Assembly (NCBI GenBank): GCA_050485405.1
Contig: JBJHBI010000008.1
Span: forward strand, 19,571-83,570
Length of the DNA stretch: 64,000 nucleotides
Direction of reading: 5' to 3'
Origin: Saliniramus sp050485405
Lineage (GTDB): Bacteria; Pseudomonadota; Alphaproteobacteria; Rhizobiales; Beijerinckiaceae
In this document: in pieces, positions 18,800-27,151 of the stretch
Layout of the letters: every line of letters begins with the position of its first letter
Numbering within the stretch: position 1 is the first letter of the stretch
Made by a program: the position numbers and the translations under genes
The notes under the pieces: model-generated
The model's input: the letters and a program-made list of their open reading frames with translations, nothing else
The model's database searches: none
What the model was told of the DNA's origin: nothing

Positions 18800-19485
18800 A
18801 GATCACTTCCGTCAATGACCGTGCGCTCGTCCGGCTGACCCCCGAGACCCGCCACAAGCCCCCGGTGCTGCGGGGATTGGTGGATAGCGACGAGGAGGCG
18901 CAGATTCTCGCCGAGATCGAAGGCGAGACCAGTGCCCGCCTGATCGCGGAGCGCGAGGGCGGCCCCGCGCTCGACCGCCGCGAGCTCGCTTTCGCGAGAC
19001 GGGCGCATGATCTGAAGCTCTACGGGCAGAGCCACATCAACGCGGCTTTCACCTATACCCGCCCCGGCGGCAACCGGTTCAATACCGGCGCGCGCGGTGC
19101 GTGGTATTGCGCCTGGGACATGCTGACGAGCGCGCAGGAGGTGGGCTTCCACCGGACCCGCGAACTGGGCTTCATCGGCATCTACGAGGACGAAGCGCGA
19201 TACGTGGAACTGCTCGCCGATTTCATCGGCGACTTTCCCGATCTGGACGAAGAGCCGCATCCCGCGCTCGACCCGGACCCGGAACGCGGCTACCCGGCCG
19301 GGCAGCGGCTCGCCGCCGAGCTGCGATCAGAAGGCCATCGCGGCCTGATCTACCCCTCCATCCGCCATCCGGGCGGCCGCTGCTTCGTCGCCTTCGACCC
19401 CGGAATCATCCAGAATGTACGCCCGGGGGCGGGGTGGAGGCTGATTTGGCGGGGCGGGGCTGAATTTTCGGTTGAGGGGGGATAG
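18796..19485 (+). CDS. RES domain toxin
   Basis: A RES-domain protein of 229 residues. Toxins of this family, such as MbcT, deplete cellular NAD+. The RES core is visible in TYTRPGGNRFNTGARGAWYCAWDMLTSAQEVGFHRTREL: the family's conserved Arg, the small-residue loop and the later Glu, followed by GYPAGQRLAAELRSEGHRGLIYPSIRHPGGRCFVAFDP. The gene has no ATG or GTG at its beginning. TTG 18796 overlaps the antitoxin stop and follows GCGGGGCGGGG, which would keep toxin translation low and coupled. N-terminal residues about 1-80 are longer than in minimal RES proteins. Confidence 0.85.
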   Translation: MKITSVNDRALVRLTPETRHKPPVLRGLVDSDEEAQILAEIEGETSARLIAEREGGPALDRRELAFARRAHDLKLYGQSHINAAFTYTRPGGNRFNTGARGAWYCAWDMLTSAQEVGFHRTRELGFIGIYEDEARYVELLADFIGDFPDLDEEPHPALDPDPERGYPAGQRLAAELRSEGHRGLIYPSIRHPGGRCFVAFDPGIIQNVRPGAGWRLIWRGGAEFSVEGG

Positions 19486-19545
19486 GGGGGATGCCTGATC
19501 AGGCCTCGCGCTCGAAGATGATGGGGGCGATCCGCGTGTCACATG

Positions 19546-19613
19546 CGCCGCGATGGTACCGCTTCGCTATCAGGAAGATGATCTCGCAGACTCGGAAATG
19601 ATCTCGGAGTAGG
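19546..19613. repeat. Degenerate direct repeat, right copy (flanks the TA module)
   Basis: Partner of the repeat at 18203-18270 in the same orientation. The first 28 bases are strongly conserved, and similarity decays towards the 3' end. It lies 60 bases after the RES stop. The surrounding 19486-19699 stretch holds no convincing gene. Confidence 0.55.
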
Positions 19614-19699
19614 GGAATACTCTGGAACGTGACGAATCCGGCCTGCATCGGCACGTTCAACGCCGAATATTCGCCCATTATCCGGGATAACGAACGCGT

Positions 19700-19879
19700 T
19701 CAGCGTGCCAGCGCGTTGTCGAACTTGCCCCGTGGCGCGCTATCGATCATGCGCTTGATCTGCGCGTCGTCCGGGCGCTCGAACGCGGGGGTCTTGCGAA
19801 CCACATACATAGTATAGGCGATCGCGGCCCCTGAGAGGCAGACAGCAGAAACGGAGAGAAGGATTTCGAACAGGGTCAT
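19700..19879 (-). CDS. Small single-pass membrane protein
   Basis: A 59-residue protein with one N-terminal membrane segment (residues 3-24, FEILLSVSAVCLSGAAIAY) and a short basic cytoplasmic tail containing VRKTPAFERPDDAQIKRMI. No family recognised. Three in-frame ATGs occur. The GGAGG at the start of this stretch is five bases from the third, so I use ATG 19879. It may form a unit with the next minus-strand gene upstream, but 40 bases separate them. Confidence 0.6.
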   Translation of the reverse strand: MTLFEILLSVSAVCLSGAAIAYTMYVVRKTPAFERPDDAQIKRMIDSAPRGKFDNALAR

Positions 19880-19921
19880 CATCACCTCCATGCACCACCA
19901 TATAGAGCTAAAGCACTCAAA

Positions 19922-20467
19922 TTACGACCCTCTGCCGTTATCCTCGCAGAGTTTTGCAAGCCTGTTAAGAGCATTCGTCCGGACCTCGTACTGATCGGCT
20001 CTGTCCAGAAGCTTCATACGTCCGAACCAGGCTGCTCCGGCGCCTATCCCGAGCGCCACGAAGACCGAGGCCGCGACCGGAACTGCGATCGTGCCTGCGA
20101 GTCCCGCGATCATGGCAGCACCTGAAAGCCCCATCAGCGTATTCTGAAGCGGCCCGAGGCCAGTCTCGGCCGGCCTTTTGATCTTGCGCCCGGCTTTCTG
20201 CTGCTCCTCTGCCAGTCGTTTGAACCAGACCACCAACACTGAGCGGACATCCGGGTCGTTGATGCGTTTGAGGGCCGCATTGAGTGCCGCCTCGCCGCTG
20301 GGGTGATCGGCAAGCGCGAGAAGGCCGGCGCGGATCATGTCCCAATCGACATCATTTCGCATCGAGGCGGCACTGGCGTGGCGAACGATACCGCCCGCGA
20401 TATCATCGATCTGGTTCATGAGTGCAGTGATGAGGTGAGGGTGCGATGATTGCAAGATGCAATACAA
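19922..20467 (-). CDS. Hypothetical protein with two C-terminal membrane segments
   Basis: Up to 181 residues; a start at ATG 20419 (MNQIDDIAGGIV) is equally possible, and neither has a clear Shine-Dalgarno. The N-terminal half is helical and soluble. Residues around 110-145 form a hydrophobic hairpin (GLSGAAMIAGLAGTIAVPVAASVFVALGIGAGAAW) followed by a charged helix. I do not recognise the family. Base composition is slightly AT-richer than its neighbours, and the region just upstream (20468-20649) has no gene. Confidence 0.6.
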   Translation of the reverse strand: MYCILQSSHPHLITALMNQIDDIAGGIVRHASAASMRNDVDWDMIRAGLLALADHPSGEAALNAALKRINDPDVRSVLVVWFKRLAEEQQKAGRKIKRPAETGLGPLQNTLMGLSGAAMIAGLAGTIAVPVAASVFVALGIGAGAAWFGRMKLLDRADQYEVRTNALNRLAKLCEDNGRGS

Positions 20468-20649
20468 AATGGTGCAGAAAATATGTCTGATCAGCCCTTG
20501 GCTGGTTCGATTAGGGAAGTGGTGTCAATATCTTAGCCCAAGTCCAAGCCCAAGCGGGGGTCTGTCGGGGTTGGGAACGTTCGTGGCTGATTGTCGAGAT
20601 GCTATTGTGTACTCAGTCAACTCGATTTCTGGCTGTGTCCAGCCCCCCC

Positions 20650-21870
20650 TCAAACCAACCCGCATTCCCCGATCAACTGCGGGATCTTCTCCCGGAACGG
20701 AAAGAACCCCCGCGTCGCATGCGGCCAGGCGGCTTTGTCCAGGGGGCGGAGGATGCGTACCAGCCGCAGGCCGGCCTGCCTCAGTTCCGGCTCCAGCGCG
20801 TCGAGGCGGGTGCGGGCGGGGCCGATGGGGGCGTAGGCGGTGACGATCGTATTCGATCCGGCCTCGCGGGCGAGTTCGGTGAGGGAGGCGGCGGTGAAGG
20901 CGAAGGGGGCGCCGGGGGCGGCGAAATGCGCCTTGGCGCGGGTGAGCGCATCGGCCAGCGCATCATGGGTGAAAAGGTGGACGCGCTCCGAGACCATGCC
21001 CGGAGAGCGCCCCTCACTCGCCTGCACCGTGGCGATCGCGCCGATCTCGGCATCGCCGAGGGCGAGCGTCTCGGGCCGGCAATCCTCCTCGGTGATGAGC
21101 AGCGCGACTTTGCCCTTGGGCGGATCATCGCCGAGCGGTGCTCCCTGCGGTGCGGGCGGGGGTGCGTCGTCGATGGGCTCGGCCACCGGGCTCAGGCCGT
21201 CGGGGGCGAAGCGGCCCTGCGTGAAGCGTTCGATATTGTCGCGGCGCGCGAGATAGGTCTTGCCGCGCGTCTGGATCCCCGCGACCCAGCGCCATGACAG
21301 GGTGTTCGAGGCCGGGTCGCCGTCGAGCAGATGGCGCATGAAGAAATCGGCGCCGAGCACCCAGGGCAGCTTCAGCGTGAAGATCCAGATCGAGGCGAAC
21401 CACATCCGCGCATGATTATGGAGATATCCCGTCGCGACGAGCTCGCGGGCCCAGTCGTCGAAGCCTTCGATCCCGGTCTCGCCGGATGTCGCGGCGCGCA
21501 TCGCCGCATCGAGGCGCGGATCATCATGCTGCGCCGCGCGCGCCCGGGCGAGTTCCTCGTGGTAGCGAGTATGGATCGCCGGGCGCAGCTCGAGCCAGCC
21601 CTTCCAATAGGTGCGCCAGAACACCTCCTGCACGAATTTTTCGCTCGCCGCGAAGCCGTGCCGCGCGAGCACCCGCGCCACCACCTCGTCCTCGCCGATC
21701 AGCCGATGGCGCAGATAGGGCGAGAGCATGGAGACGTTGTCGCGGTTTTCAGGGCCGGGATCGGTATTGCGCGTCGCCGCATAGGCCCTGCCGGCGCGGG
21801 GGAGGAAGGCGTCGAGCCGTGCAAGGGCGGCCTCGCGGGTGGCGTCGGGGATGGTTTCGGCGTCGCTCAT
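20650..21870 (-). CDS. Photolyase/cryptochrome-like protein, FAD-binding domain first
   Basis: About 406 residues. Residues 1-235 look like the FAD-binding helical domain of DNA photolyases: MLSPYLRHRLIG, FVQEVFWRTYWKGWLELRP, FDDWARELVATGYLHNHARMWFAS (the WMHNRxRM equivalent) and a TLSWRWVAG stretch. The usual N-terminal Rossmann-like antenna domain is missing in front. Instead, a Pro/Ala linker (about 236-258) is followed by an alpha/beta segment. That segment begins KVALLITEEDCRPE and contains SLTELAREAGSNTIVTAYAPIGP and RGFFPFREKIPQL, which resembles that antenna domain (compare VFTPFW). Whether it repairs DNA is unknown. The start at ATG 21870 is uncertain: GTG 21930 is in frame and overlaps xerC. 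Confidence 0.75.
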   Translation of the reverse strand: MSDAETIPDATREAALARLDAFLPRAGRAYAATRNTDPGPENRDNVSMLSPYLRHRLIGEDEVVARVLARHGFAASEKFVQEVFWRTYWKGWLELRPAIHTRYHEELARARAAQHDDPRLDAAMRAATSGETGIEGFDDWARELVATGYLHNHARMWFASIWIFTLKLPWVLGADFFMRHLLDGDPASNTLSWRWVAGIQTRGKTYLARRDNIERFTQGRFAPDGLSPVAEPIDDAPPPAPQGAPLGDDPPKGKVALLITEEDCRPETLALGDAEIGAIATVQASEGRSPGMVSERVHLFTHDALADALTRAKAHFAAPGAPFAFTAASLTELAREAGSNTIVTAYAPIGPARTRLDALEPELRQAGLRLVRILRPLDKAAWPHATRGFFPFREKIPQLIGECGLV

Positions 21871-21916
21871 GCTGGATGAGGTAGCGCCGGCGCGAGCGGC
21901 GTCGAGAGGATGGCCT

Positions 21917-22900
21917 TCACCCGCCCTCACCCCGCCGCGCGCGCGGATGCAGGGCGTTGTAGCTTTCCATGATGCGGGTGGCGTCGATGCGGGTGTAGAT
22001 CTGCGTGGTGGAGAGGGAGGCGTGGCCGAGCAGTTCCTGGATGGCGCGCAGATCGCCGCCGCCGGCGAGCAGATGCGTCGCGAAGGAATGGCGCAAGGCG
22101 TGCGGCGTCGCGCTGTCGGGCAGGCCGAGGGCGCCGCGCAGTTCCGCCATGGCGAGTTGCACCACGCGCGCCGAGAGCGGCCCGCCGCGCGCGCCGACGA
22201 AGAGCGGCTCGTCCTCCCCTAGCACATAGGGGCATTGCGCGAGATAATCCGAGATCGCCGCGCGTACCGGCGCGATCACCGGTACGGCACGCTGCTTGCC
22301 GCCCTTGCCGGTGACGAGCACGCTGTCGCGTTCGCCCACCGGCGCATCGCCGGCGCGAATGCCGAGCGCCTCGGAAATGCGCAGACCCGCCCCGTAGAGC
22401 AGGCCGAGCACGGCGGCATCGCGGGCGAGGATCCATGGCTCGCGGGCCGAGCCGGCGCGGGTCGACGCGGCCGCTGTGGCGCGGGCATCTTCCGGTGCGA
22501 TGGGGCGCGGCAGGGTTTTCGCCGTGCGCGGCCCCCTGACCGCGAAGAACGCGGCGGCGTCGCCATGGCCCTCCTGCGCGAGATGGCGGGCGAAGCCGCG
22601 AAGCGCCGCGAGTTGGCGCATCAGCGAGCGGCTCTCGATCCCCTTGCGGCGGCGCGCGGCCAGGAAGGCGCGGATATCCATGGGGGCGAGCACGGCAAAG
22701 GCCGCGCAATCCGCCGGCTCGCCGAGATGATCGACGAGGAACTCGGCGAATTGTCGCAGATCCCGCGCATAGGCCTGAAGGGTCTTCGGCGAGGCGCGGC
22801 GCTCGAAGGCGAGACGCGAGAGCCATGCCCGCATCGCATCCGCGAGATCGGGCTTTGCCGGAAAATCCTGCACTACGGTCTTCTCGGGCGCCTCAGCCAT
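21917..22900 (-). CDS. xerC: Tyrosine recombinase XerC
   Basis: A site-specific recombinase of about 327 residues that resolves chromosome dimers at dif together with XerD. The N-terminal SAM-like core-binding domain covers about 20-105. The catalytic domain has the Arg of GAGLRISEALGI, HALRHSFATHLL and LLGHASLSTTQIYT with the nucleophilic Tyr. Two adjacent ATGs occur; GGAGG is five bases from the second (22900), which I use. It overlaps the end of the upstream membrane-protein gene. XerC rather than XerD is a judgement from overall pattern; no dif site was seen. Confidence 0.86.
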   Translation of the reverse strand: MAEAPEKTVVQDFPAKPDLADAMRAWLSRLAFERRASPKTLQAYARDLRQFAEFLVDHLGEPADCAAFAVLAPMDIRAFLAARRRKGIESRSLMRQLAALRGFARHLAQEGHGDAAAFFAVRGPRTAKTLPRPIAPEDARATAAASTRAGSAREPWILARDAAVLGLLYGAGLRISEALGIRAGDAPVGERDSVLVTGKGGKQRAVPVIAPVRAAISDYLAQCPYVLGEDEPLFVGARGGPLSARVVQLAMAELRGALGLPDSATPHALRHSFATHLLAGGGDLRAIQELLGHASLSTTQIYTRIDATRIMESYNALHPRARRGEGG

Positions 22901-23690
22901 CATTGCCTCCAGATGCGTTGCCGGAGGGCGGCGGAAGCAGTAATTCGCGCGCGAGTTCCTTGTAGATCAGCCCCGCCGCGCAGGCGAGCACCAGCGTCCA
23001 GCCGGTCTCTATCGCGGCGCGGATCAGCGTGAGCATGAGCCCGGCGACGCGCAGGGGCTCGACCTCGCGCATCGCGGCTTCGAGCGGCAGGCCGAGGAAG
23101 ATGAAGGGCAGGCTGCACAGGGCCAGCACGAAGAAGATCGGCCAGCCGTGACCGGACGTATCGCGCCACGCGGCACCCCAGCGTGCGCCCTCGGCATTCA
23201 CCGAGATCGCGGGAAAGAGCGGGCCGAAGCGAACCGCGAGCGCGATCGTCGCGGCGAAGGCCATGAAGAATACCGCGGTGCCGAGCGGCGGGCCGAGCAC
23301 GCCGGAGAAGAAGGCGCCGCCGCCATATCCGGCCACCGTGATCATCGCGAGGATCAGCGAAGCCTTGACGAAGCGCCCGAAGATCGGCCCGGCGAGGGAC
23401 CCGCTCAGGCGCGGCGTGACCATCCCCGCCACGCTGTAGCGATGCGCGGCGATCATCAGCGGAGCGAAGACGAAGACGTTGAGCGCCGCTTCGACCGTGC
23501 CGACGATATAGGGCGAGGCCGCGCCGGTCGGCAGCATCAGCCGGCGCGCGAGATCGACGATTGCGGCGAGGATGACGGTATCGAGCACGACGAGCGGGGC
23601 GGCTTTCGCGAACCCCGTCGCGCCCGAGAATGCGCCCTGTGTCAGCGCCTGATGATCGACTCGTCTGCTGTCACGCATGCCGTTATGCAT
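22893..23690 (-). CDS. Hypothetical multi-pass membrane protein
   Basis: A 265-residue protein with about six membrane segments (for example PLVVLDTVILAAIVDLARRL, VFVFAPLMIAAHRY, VFFMAFAATIALAVRFG, FFVLALCSLPFIFLGL). The order resembles loosely conserved alphaproteobacterial membrane proteins with no assigned role. ATG 23690 is preceded by GGGGAG at five bases; the open frame upstream to 23807 lacks such a signal. Its 3' end overlaps the xerC start, indicating co-transcription. Confidence 0.65.
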   Translation of the reverse strand: MHNGMRDSRRVDHQALTQGAFSGATGFAKAAPLVVLDTVILAAIVDLARRLMLPTGAASPYIVGTVEAALNVFVFAPLMIAAHRYSVAGMVTPRLSGSLAGPIFGRFVKASLILAMITVAGYGGGAFFSGVLGPPLGTAVFFMAFAATIALAVRFGPLFPAISVNAEGARWGAAWRDTSGHGWPIFFVLALCSLPFIFLGLPLEAAMREVEPLRVAGLMLTLIRAAIETGWTLVLACAAGLIYKELARELLLPPPSGNASGGNDG

Positions 23691-23898
23691 AGCCGCTCCC
23701 CGCCCGCCGTGATAGCGCCCGCAAGAGCGCAGGCGGCGAAATTCCACCTGTTCGACGCGGCTGCCACGCCATGCATCATGAAATCCCCAGCCGTGCAATC
23801 TTTGCATTCGCTTATTCGGGATTGCATCATATTCTGGCGGTGCGGAAGCCGGTTTGCCCTGATATCACCGGTGTACGAATCCCTGACGGAGGCCTCTG

Positions 23899-24213
23899 AT
23901 GCTCGAATTGCGCCCGAATTGCGAATTGTGTGACAAGGATCTGCCGCCGCAATCGACCGAGGCGCGAATCTGCACTTATGAATGCACCTACTGCGCCGAT
24001 TGCGTCGATAACGTGCTTCACAATGTCTGTCCGACCTGCGGCGGCGGTTTCGTGCCGCGCCCCATTCGCCCGATGAAGGCCTGGCGCTCCGACAGGAAGC
24101 TCGGGCTGCAATACCATCCGGCTTCCACCAAGCGGGTCCACAGCAAGTTCAGTTGCGAGGACATCAAGGCGCATGTCGAGAGGATCCGGCACATCCCGCC
24201 GCAGGATCGTTGA
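23899..24213 (+). CDS. DUF1272 domain-containing protein
   Basis: A 104-residue cytoplasmic protein. The N-terminal half matches DUF1272: LELRPNCELCDKDLPP, ARICTYECTYCADCVDNV and VCPTCGGGF, with paired cysteines (CxxC and CxxxCxxCxxC patterns) that probably bind zinc. The C-terminal 45 residues extend beyond the short family core and are basic. GGAGG lies six bases before the ATG. Function unknown for the family. Confidence 0.85.
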   Translation: MLELRPNCELCDKDLPPQSTEARICTYECTYCADCVDNVLHNVCPTCGGGFVPRPIRPMKAWRSDRKLGLQYHPASTKRVHSKFSCEDIKAHVERIRHIPPQDR

Positions 24214-24237
24214 GACGCGGGCACGCCACTGAGCGGA

Positions 24238-24438
24238 TCAGGATTTGCCCGGTACCGGCAATGTGCGCTCGACGACGTGTTCGAGATCGGCATTCTCAGC
24301 CGTGAGCGTCATGCGCAGGCGCAGTTCGCCGCCCGTGACCGCGCCCTCGCGCACGAGACGTTCTATCTCGCGCTGAGAGGTCACGCCGACTTCCTTGAGA
24401 AACTTCCGCATTTCCATGTTGAAACGATCTTCGTCCAT
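24238..24438 (-). CDS. DUF6494 family protein
   Basis: A 66-residue protein with the family core DRFNMEMRKFLKEVGVTSQREIERLVREG followed by a short beta region (LRLRMTLTAENADLEHVVE). No function is known. The first ATG (24444) is only one base from GGGGAGGA, while ATG 24438 is seven bases from it, so I use the latter. Convergent with the DUF1272 gene, with a gap of about 24 bases. Confidence 0.75.
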   Translation of the reverse strand: MDEDRFNMEMRKFLKEVGVTSQREIERLVREGAVTGGELRLRMTLTAENADLEHVVERTLPVPGKS

Positions 24439-24459
24439 GTTCATTCCTCCCCAGACGCG

Positions 24460-25896
24460 TCAGTTGCGCGCGTAGATGTCTTCGTAGCGGATGATGTCGT
24501 CCTCACCCAGATAGGCGCCGGTCTGCACCTCGATCAGCACCATCGGCAGCTTGCCGGGATTCTCCAGCCGATGCACGGAGCCCAGCGGAATATAGACCGA
24601 CTGGTTCTCCCCGAGGAGGCTTTCCTGTCCGTCTATGGTGACGCGGGCGGTGCCGGCCACGACGATCCAGTGTTCGGAACGGTGCATGTGGCTCTGGAGC
24701 GAGAGCGCGCCGCCCGGATGGACGACGATACGCTTGACCTGGAAACGATCACCGACGGCGAGGCTCTCGAACCAGCCCCAGGGGCGATGATCGCGCGGGA
24801 AGGTCGTGGCCTGCGAGACCTCCTTCGCCTTGAGCGCGGCGACGGCGTCCTTGACCTCCTGCGCCCTGTCCTTGCGCGCCACCAGCACCGCATCCTTCAT
24901 CGCCACCGCGACGATGTTGTCGAGACCGATCCCGACGAGTTCGACTTCGTCGGATTCGGAACGCAGCAGCGTGTCCCGGCAATCCTGCGCGAGGGCGTGG
25001 CCGGATACGACATTGCCTTGCGTATCCGGTCCGCTCTCCTGCCAGACGGCCTCCCAGCCGCCGAGATCCGACCAATGCGCCTGAAGCGGGACGGCGGCGA
25101 GATTGTCGGCCTTCTCCATGATGGCGTAATCGATCGAGATATCGCGCGCTTGCGCCCACGGCTCCACCGCCAGACGTGTGAAACCGAGATCGGCCTGCGC
25201 CTGCGCCACGGCGTTGCCCACGGGCTCCATCAGATCGGGGGCGTGGCGTGCGAAGGCCGCGAGAAGCGCCTCGACCGAGAAGAGAAAGATCCCGGCATTC
25301 CACAGATAACGCCCCTCGGCCAGCATCTGTGCCGCGCGTGCTGCATCGGGCTTCTCGACGAAGCCGGCGAGAGGCTGGGGCGCCGCCGCCTGCGGATCGG
25401 CATCGGAAGCGAGCGCGAGATAGCCGTAGCCGGTCTCAGGACGCGTCGGCGTGACACCGAATGTGACGAGCGTTCCCGCCTTCGCGACAGGCGCGGCGGC
25501 CAGCACTGCATCGCGAAAGGCGAGGGTGTCGGGAATGACGTGATCGGATGGCGCAACGAGCATCAGCGCATCGGGATCGCTTTCGCGCAGCCAGAGCGCG
25601 GCGGCGAGGATCGCCGGTGCCGTGTTGCGCGGTTGCGGCTCGATCAGCGTGGCGCGCGCGACCTGCTCGACGGCGGCGAGCTGCTCGGTGACGATGAAGC
25701 GGAAATCCTCACCCGTAATCGCGAGCGGCGGGGCGAAGCCCGCATCCGCCATGCGCCGCACCGTCCCCTGAAACAAACTCTCCTGCCCCATCAGCCGGGC
25801 GAACTGCTTGGGGTAGCTCTTGCGCGAGAGGGGCCACAGGCGCGTGCCCGAGCCGCCGCACAGGATCACCGGGTAGATCGTCTTGGCCTCGTCCAT
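24460..25896 (-). CDS. manC: Mannose-1-phosphate guanylyltransferase / mannose-6-phosphate isomerase
   Basis: A bifunctional 478-residue enzyme making GDP-mannose for surface polysaccharide. The N-terminal nucleotidyltransferase has ILCGGSGTRLWPLSRKSYPKQF, then APSDHVI, FVEKPD and YLWNAGIFLF. The C-terminal cupin-type phosphomannose isomerase (from about residue 355) has RPWGWFESL, SLQSHMHRSEHWIVV with metal-binding histidines, and YIPLGSVHRLENPG. Length is normal. Its neighbours do not form a polysaccharide cluster, so it acts as a general GDP-mannose supplier here. Confidence 0.94.
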   Translation of the reverse strand: MDEAKTIYPVILCGGSGTRLWPLSRKSYPKQFARLMGQESLFQGTVRRMADAGFAPPLAITGEDFRFIVTEQLAAVEQVARATLIEPQPRNTAPAILAAALWLRESDPDALMLVAPSDHVIPDTLAFRDAVLAAAPVAKAGTLVTFGVTPTRPETGYGYLALASDADPQAAAPQPLAGFVEKPDAARAAQMLAEGRYLWNAGIFLFSVEALLAAFARHAPDLMEPVGNAVAQAQADLGFTRLAVEPWAQARDISIDYAIMEKADNLAAVPLQAHWSDLGGWEAVWQESGPDTQGNVVSGHALAQDCRDTLLRSESDEVELVGIGLDNIVAVAMKDAVLVARKDRAQEVKDAVAALKAKEVSQATTFPRDHRPWGWFESLAVGDRFQVKRIVVHPGGALSLQSHMHRSEHWIVVAGTARVTIDGQESLLGENQSVYIPLGSVHRLENPGKLPMVLIEVQTGAYLGEDDIIRYEDIYARN

Positions 25897-26027
25897 GGCA
25901 ACCTTTCACAGAAGCGGGATCCCCGCTGCGGCCCCTGTGCTGGAGGTTGCCGATATACCCGCTCCCGGCAAGGGGGCGCGGGCAGATTTTGCGTCGACAA
26001 GGGCAGGAAATCGGCTGCCTGGTCGCG

Positions 26028-27020
26028 TCAGCGCACGAATTCGCCGCCGAGTTCGTCGTCGATATGGGTGCGGATGATCGCCTCGAAGCTCTCATCGGCG
26101 GTGAAGCCCAGCGACAAGGCGCGTTGCGGCGAGAAACCGCGCGCCCAGTTGCCGACGATGGAGCGGATCATCGCGTCGGGCTCGCGGCGGATACGCGCGA
26201 CGACGTTCTCGCCCGCGATCTTGCGCAGAGCTTCGATCTGCTCGCCGACGGTGGCGCACACGCCGGGCATGTTCAGATTGCGGCGCGGGCCGACTTTTTC
26301 GCTGTCGAGGGTCGCGGCATGCATCATGAAGCCGATGGCCGAGCGCGGCGAGGCATGCCAGTGCATCACGCTCTCATCCACCGGCAGCACCGCCTCCTGG
26401 CCGGCCAGAGGCTCGCGGATGATGTTGGAGAAGAAGCCCGATGCAGCCTTGTTCGGCTTGCCCGGGCGCACGCAGATCGTGGGCAGGCGGATGCCGATGC
26501 CGGTGAAGATGCCCTTGCGCGTGTAATCGGTCAGGAGCAATTCGCCGATGACCTTCTGCGTGCCGTAGCTCGTCAGCGGCGCCTGCAGGAATTCATCGTC
26601 GATCAGATCGGGCAGGGGGGCGCCGAAGGCGGCGACCGAAGAGGCATAGACGATGCGCGGATGATAGGGCGCGCCTTCACCGCCGAGCGCGCGCAAGGCG
26701 TCGAACAGGCGCCGCGTGCCGTCGAGATTGATGGCGTAGCCCTTATCGAAATCGGTTTCAGCTTCGCCCGAGACGATGGCGGCGAGATGGAAGATCAGAT
26801 CGGGTTTGCCGGAGACGAGCCGCGCGGGCACCGCGGGATCGGCAAAATCGGCGGCGATGCTCTCCACGGGGAAGGGCGCGGATGCGGGGGCTTGCGGCGC
26901 GACGATGTCGTGCAGGGTGGCCTTCGTGATCTCCCGGTCGCCGATGCGGCCTTGCGTGGCGAGCCGCTCCACGAGTTTGCGGCCGATCATTCCGGCTGCG
27001 CCGGTCACCAGAACATGCAT
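26028..27020 (-). CDS. NAD-dependent epimerase/dehydratase, D-erythronate dehydrogenase-like
   Basis: An extended short-chain dehydrogenase of 330 residues. MHVLVTGAAGMIGRKL is the NAD-binding glycine motif. YASSVAAFG and YGTQK supply the catalytic Ser and YxxxK. The overall pattern (FHLAAIVSGEAETDFDKGYAINLDGTRRLF, RLPTICVRPGKPNKAASGFFSNIIREPL, and the ending on a predicted AdhE/DenD-like helix) resembles D-erythronate dehydrogenase (DenD), which oxidises D-erythronate at C2. No other den genes are adjacent, so the substrate is uncertain. ATG 27020 has GGGAGGA about four bases upstream; the longer open frame to 27266 is rejected. Confidence 0.75.
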   Translation of the reverse strand: MHVLVTGAAGMIGRKLVERLATQGRIGDREITKATLHDIVAPQAPASAPFPVESIAADFADPAVPARLVSGKPDLIFHLAAIVSGEAETDFDKGYAINLDGTRRLFDALRALGGEGAPYHPRIVYASSVAAFGAPLPDLIDDEFLQAPLTSYGTQKVIGELLLTDYTRKGIFTGIGIRLPTICVRPGKPNKAASGFFSNIIREPLAGQEAVLPVDESVMHWHASPRSAIGFMMHAATLDSEKVGPRRNLNMPGVCATVGEQIEALRKIAGENVVARIRREPDAMIRSIVGNWARGFSPQRALSLGFTADESFEAIIRTHIDDELGGEFVR

Positions 27021-27151
27021 GCGATCCTCCCTCGGCTGGCCGCTCTGTCGCGGAGCCATTGCTTTTCTCCGATCATGATGCCCGCGCAGGGGACGAGGTA
27101 AAGGCCCTTTCGTGCACGGGGGTACGGGCGCACGAGCGAGCGCCCGTAGCC

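Noticed and set aside
21871..21930. N-terminal extension of the photolyase-like protein from GTG 21930
   Set aside because: It would overlap xerC by 14 bases and adds an Ala/Gly/Arg-rich stretch unlike a protein N-terminus. ATG 21870 is more natural, though its ribosome-binding site is weak.
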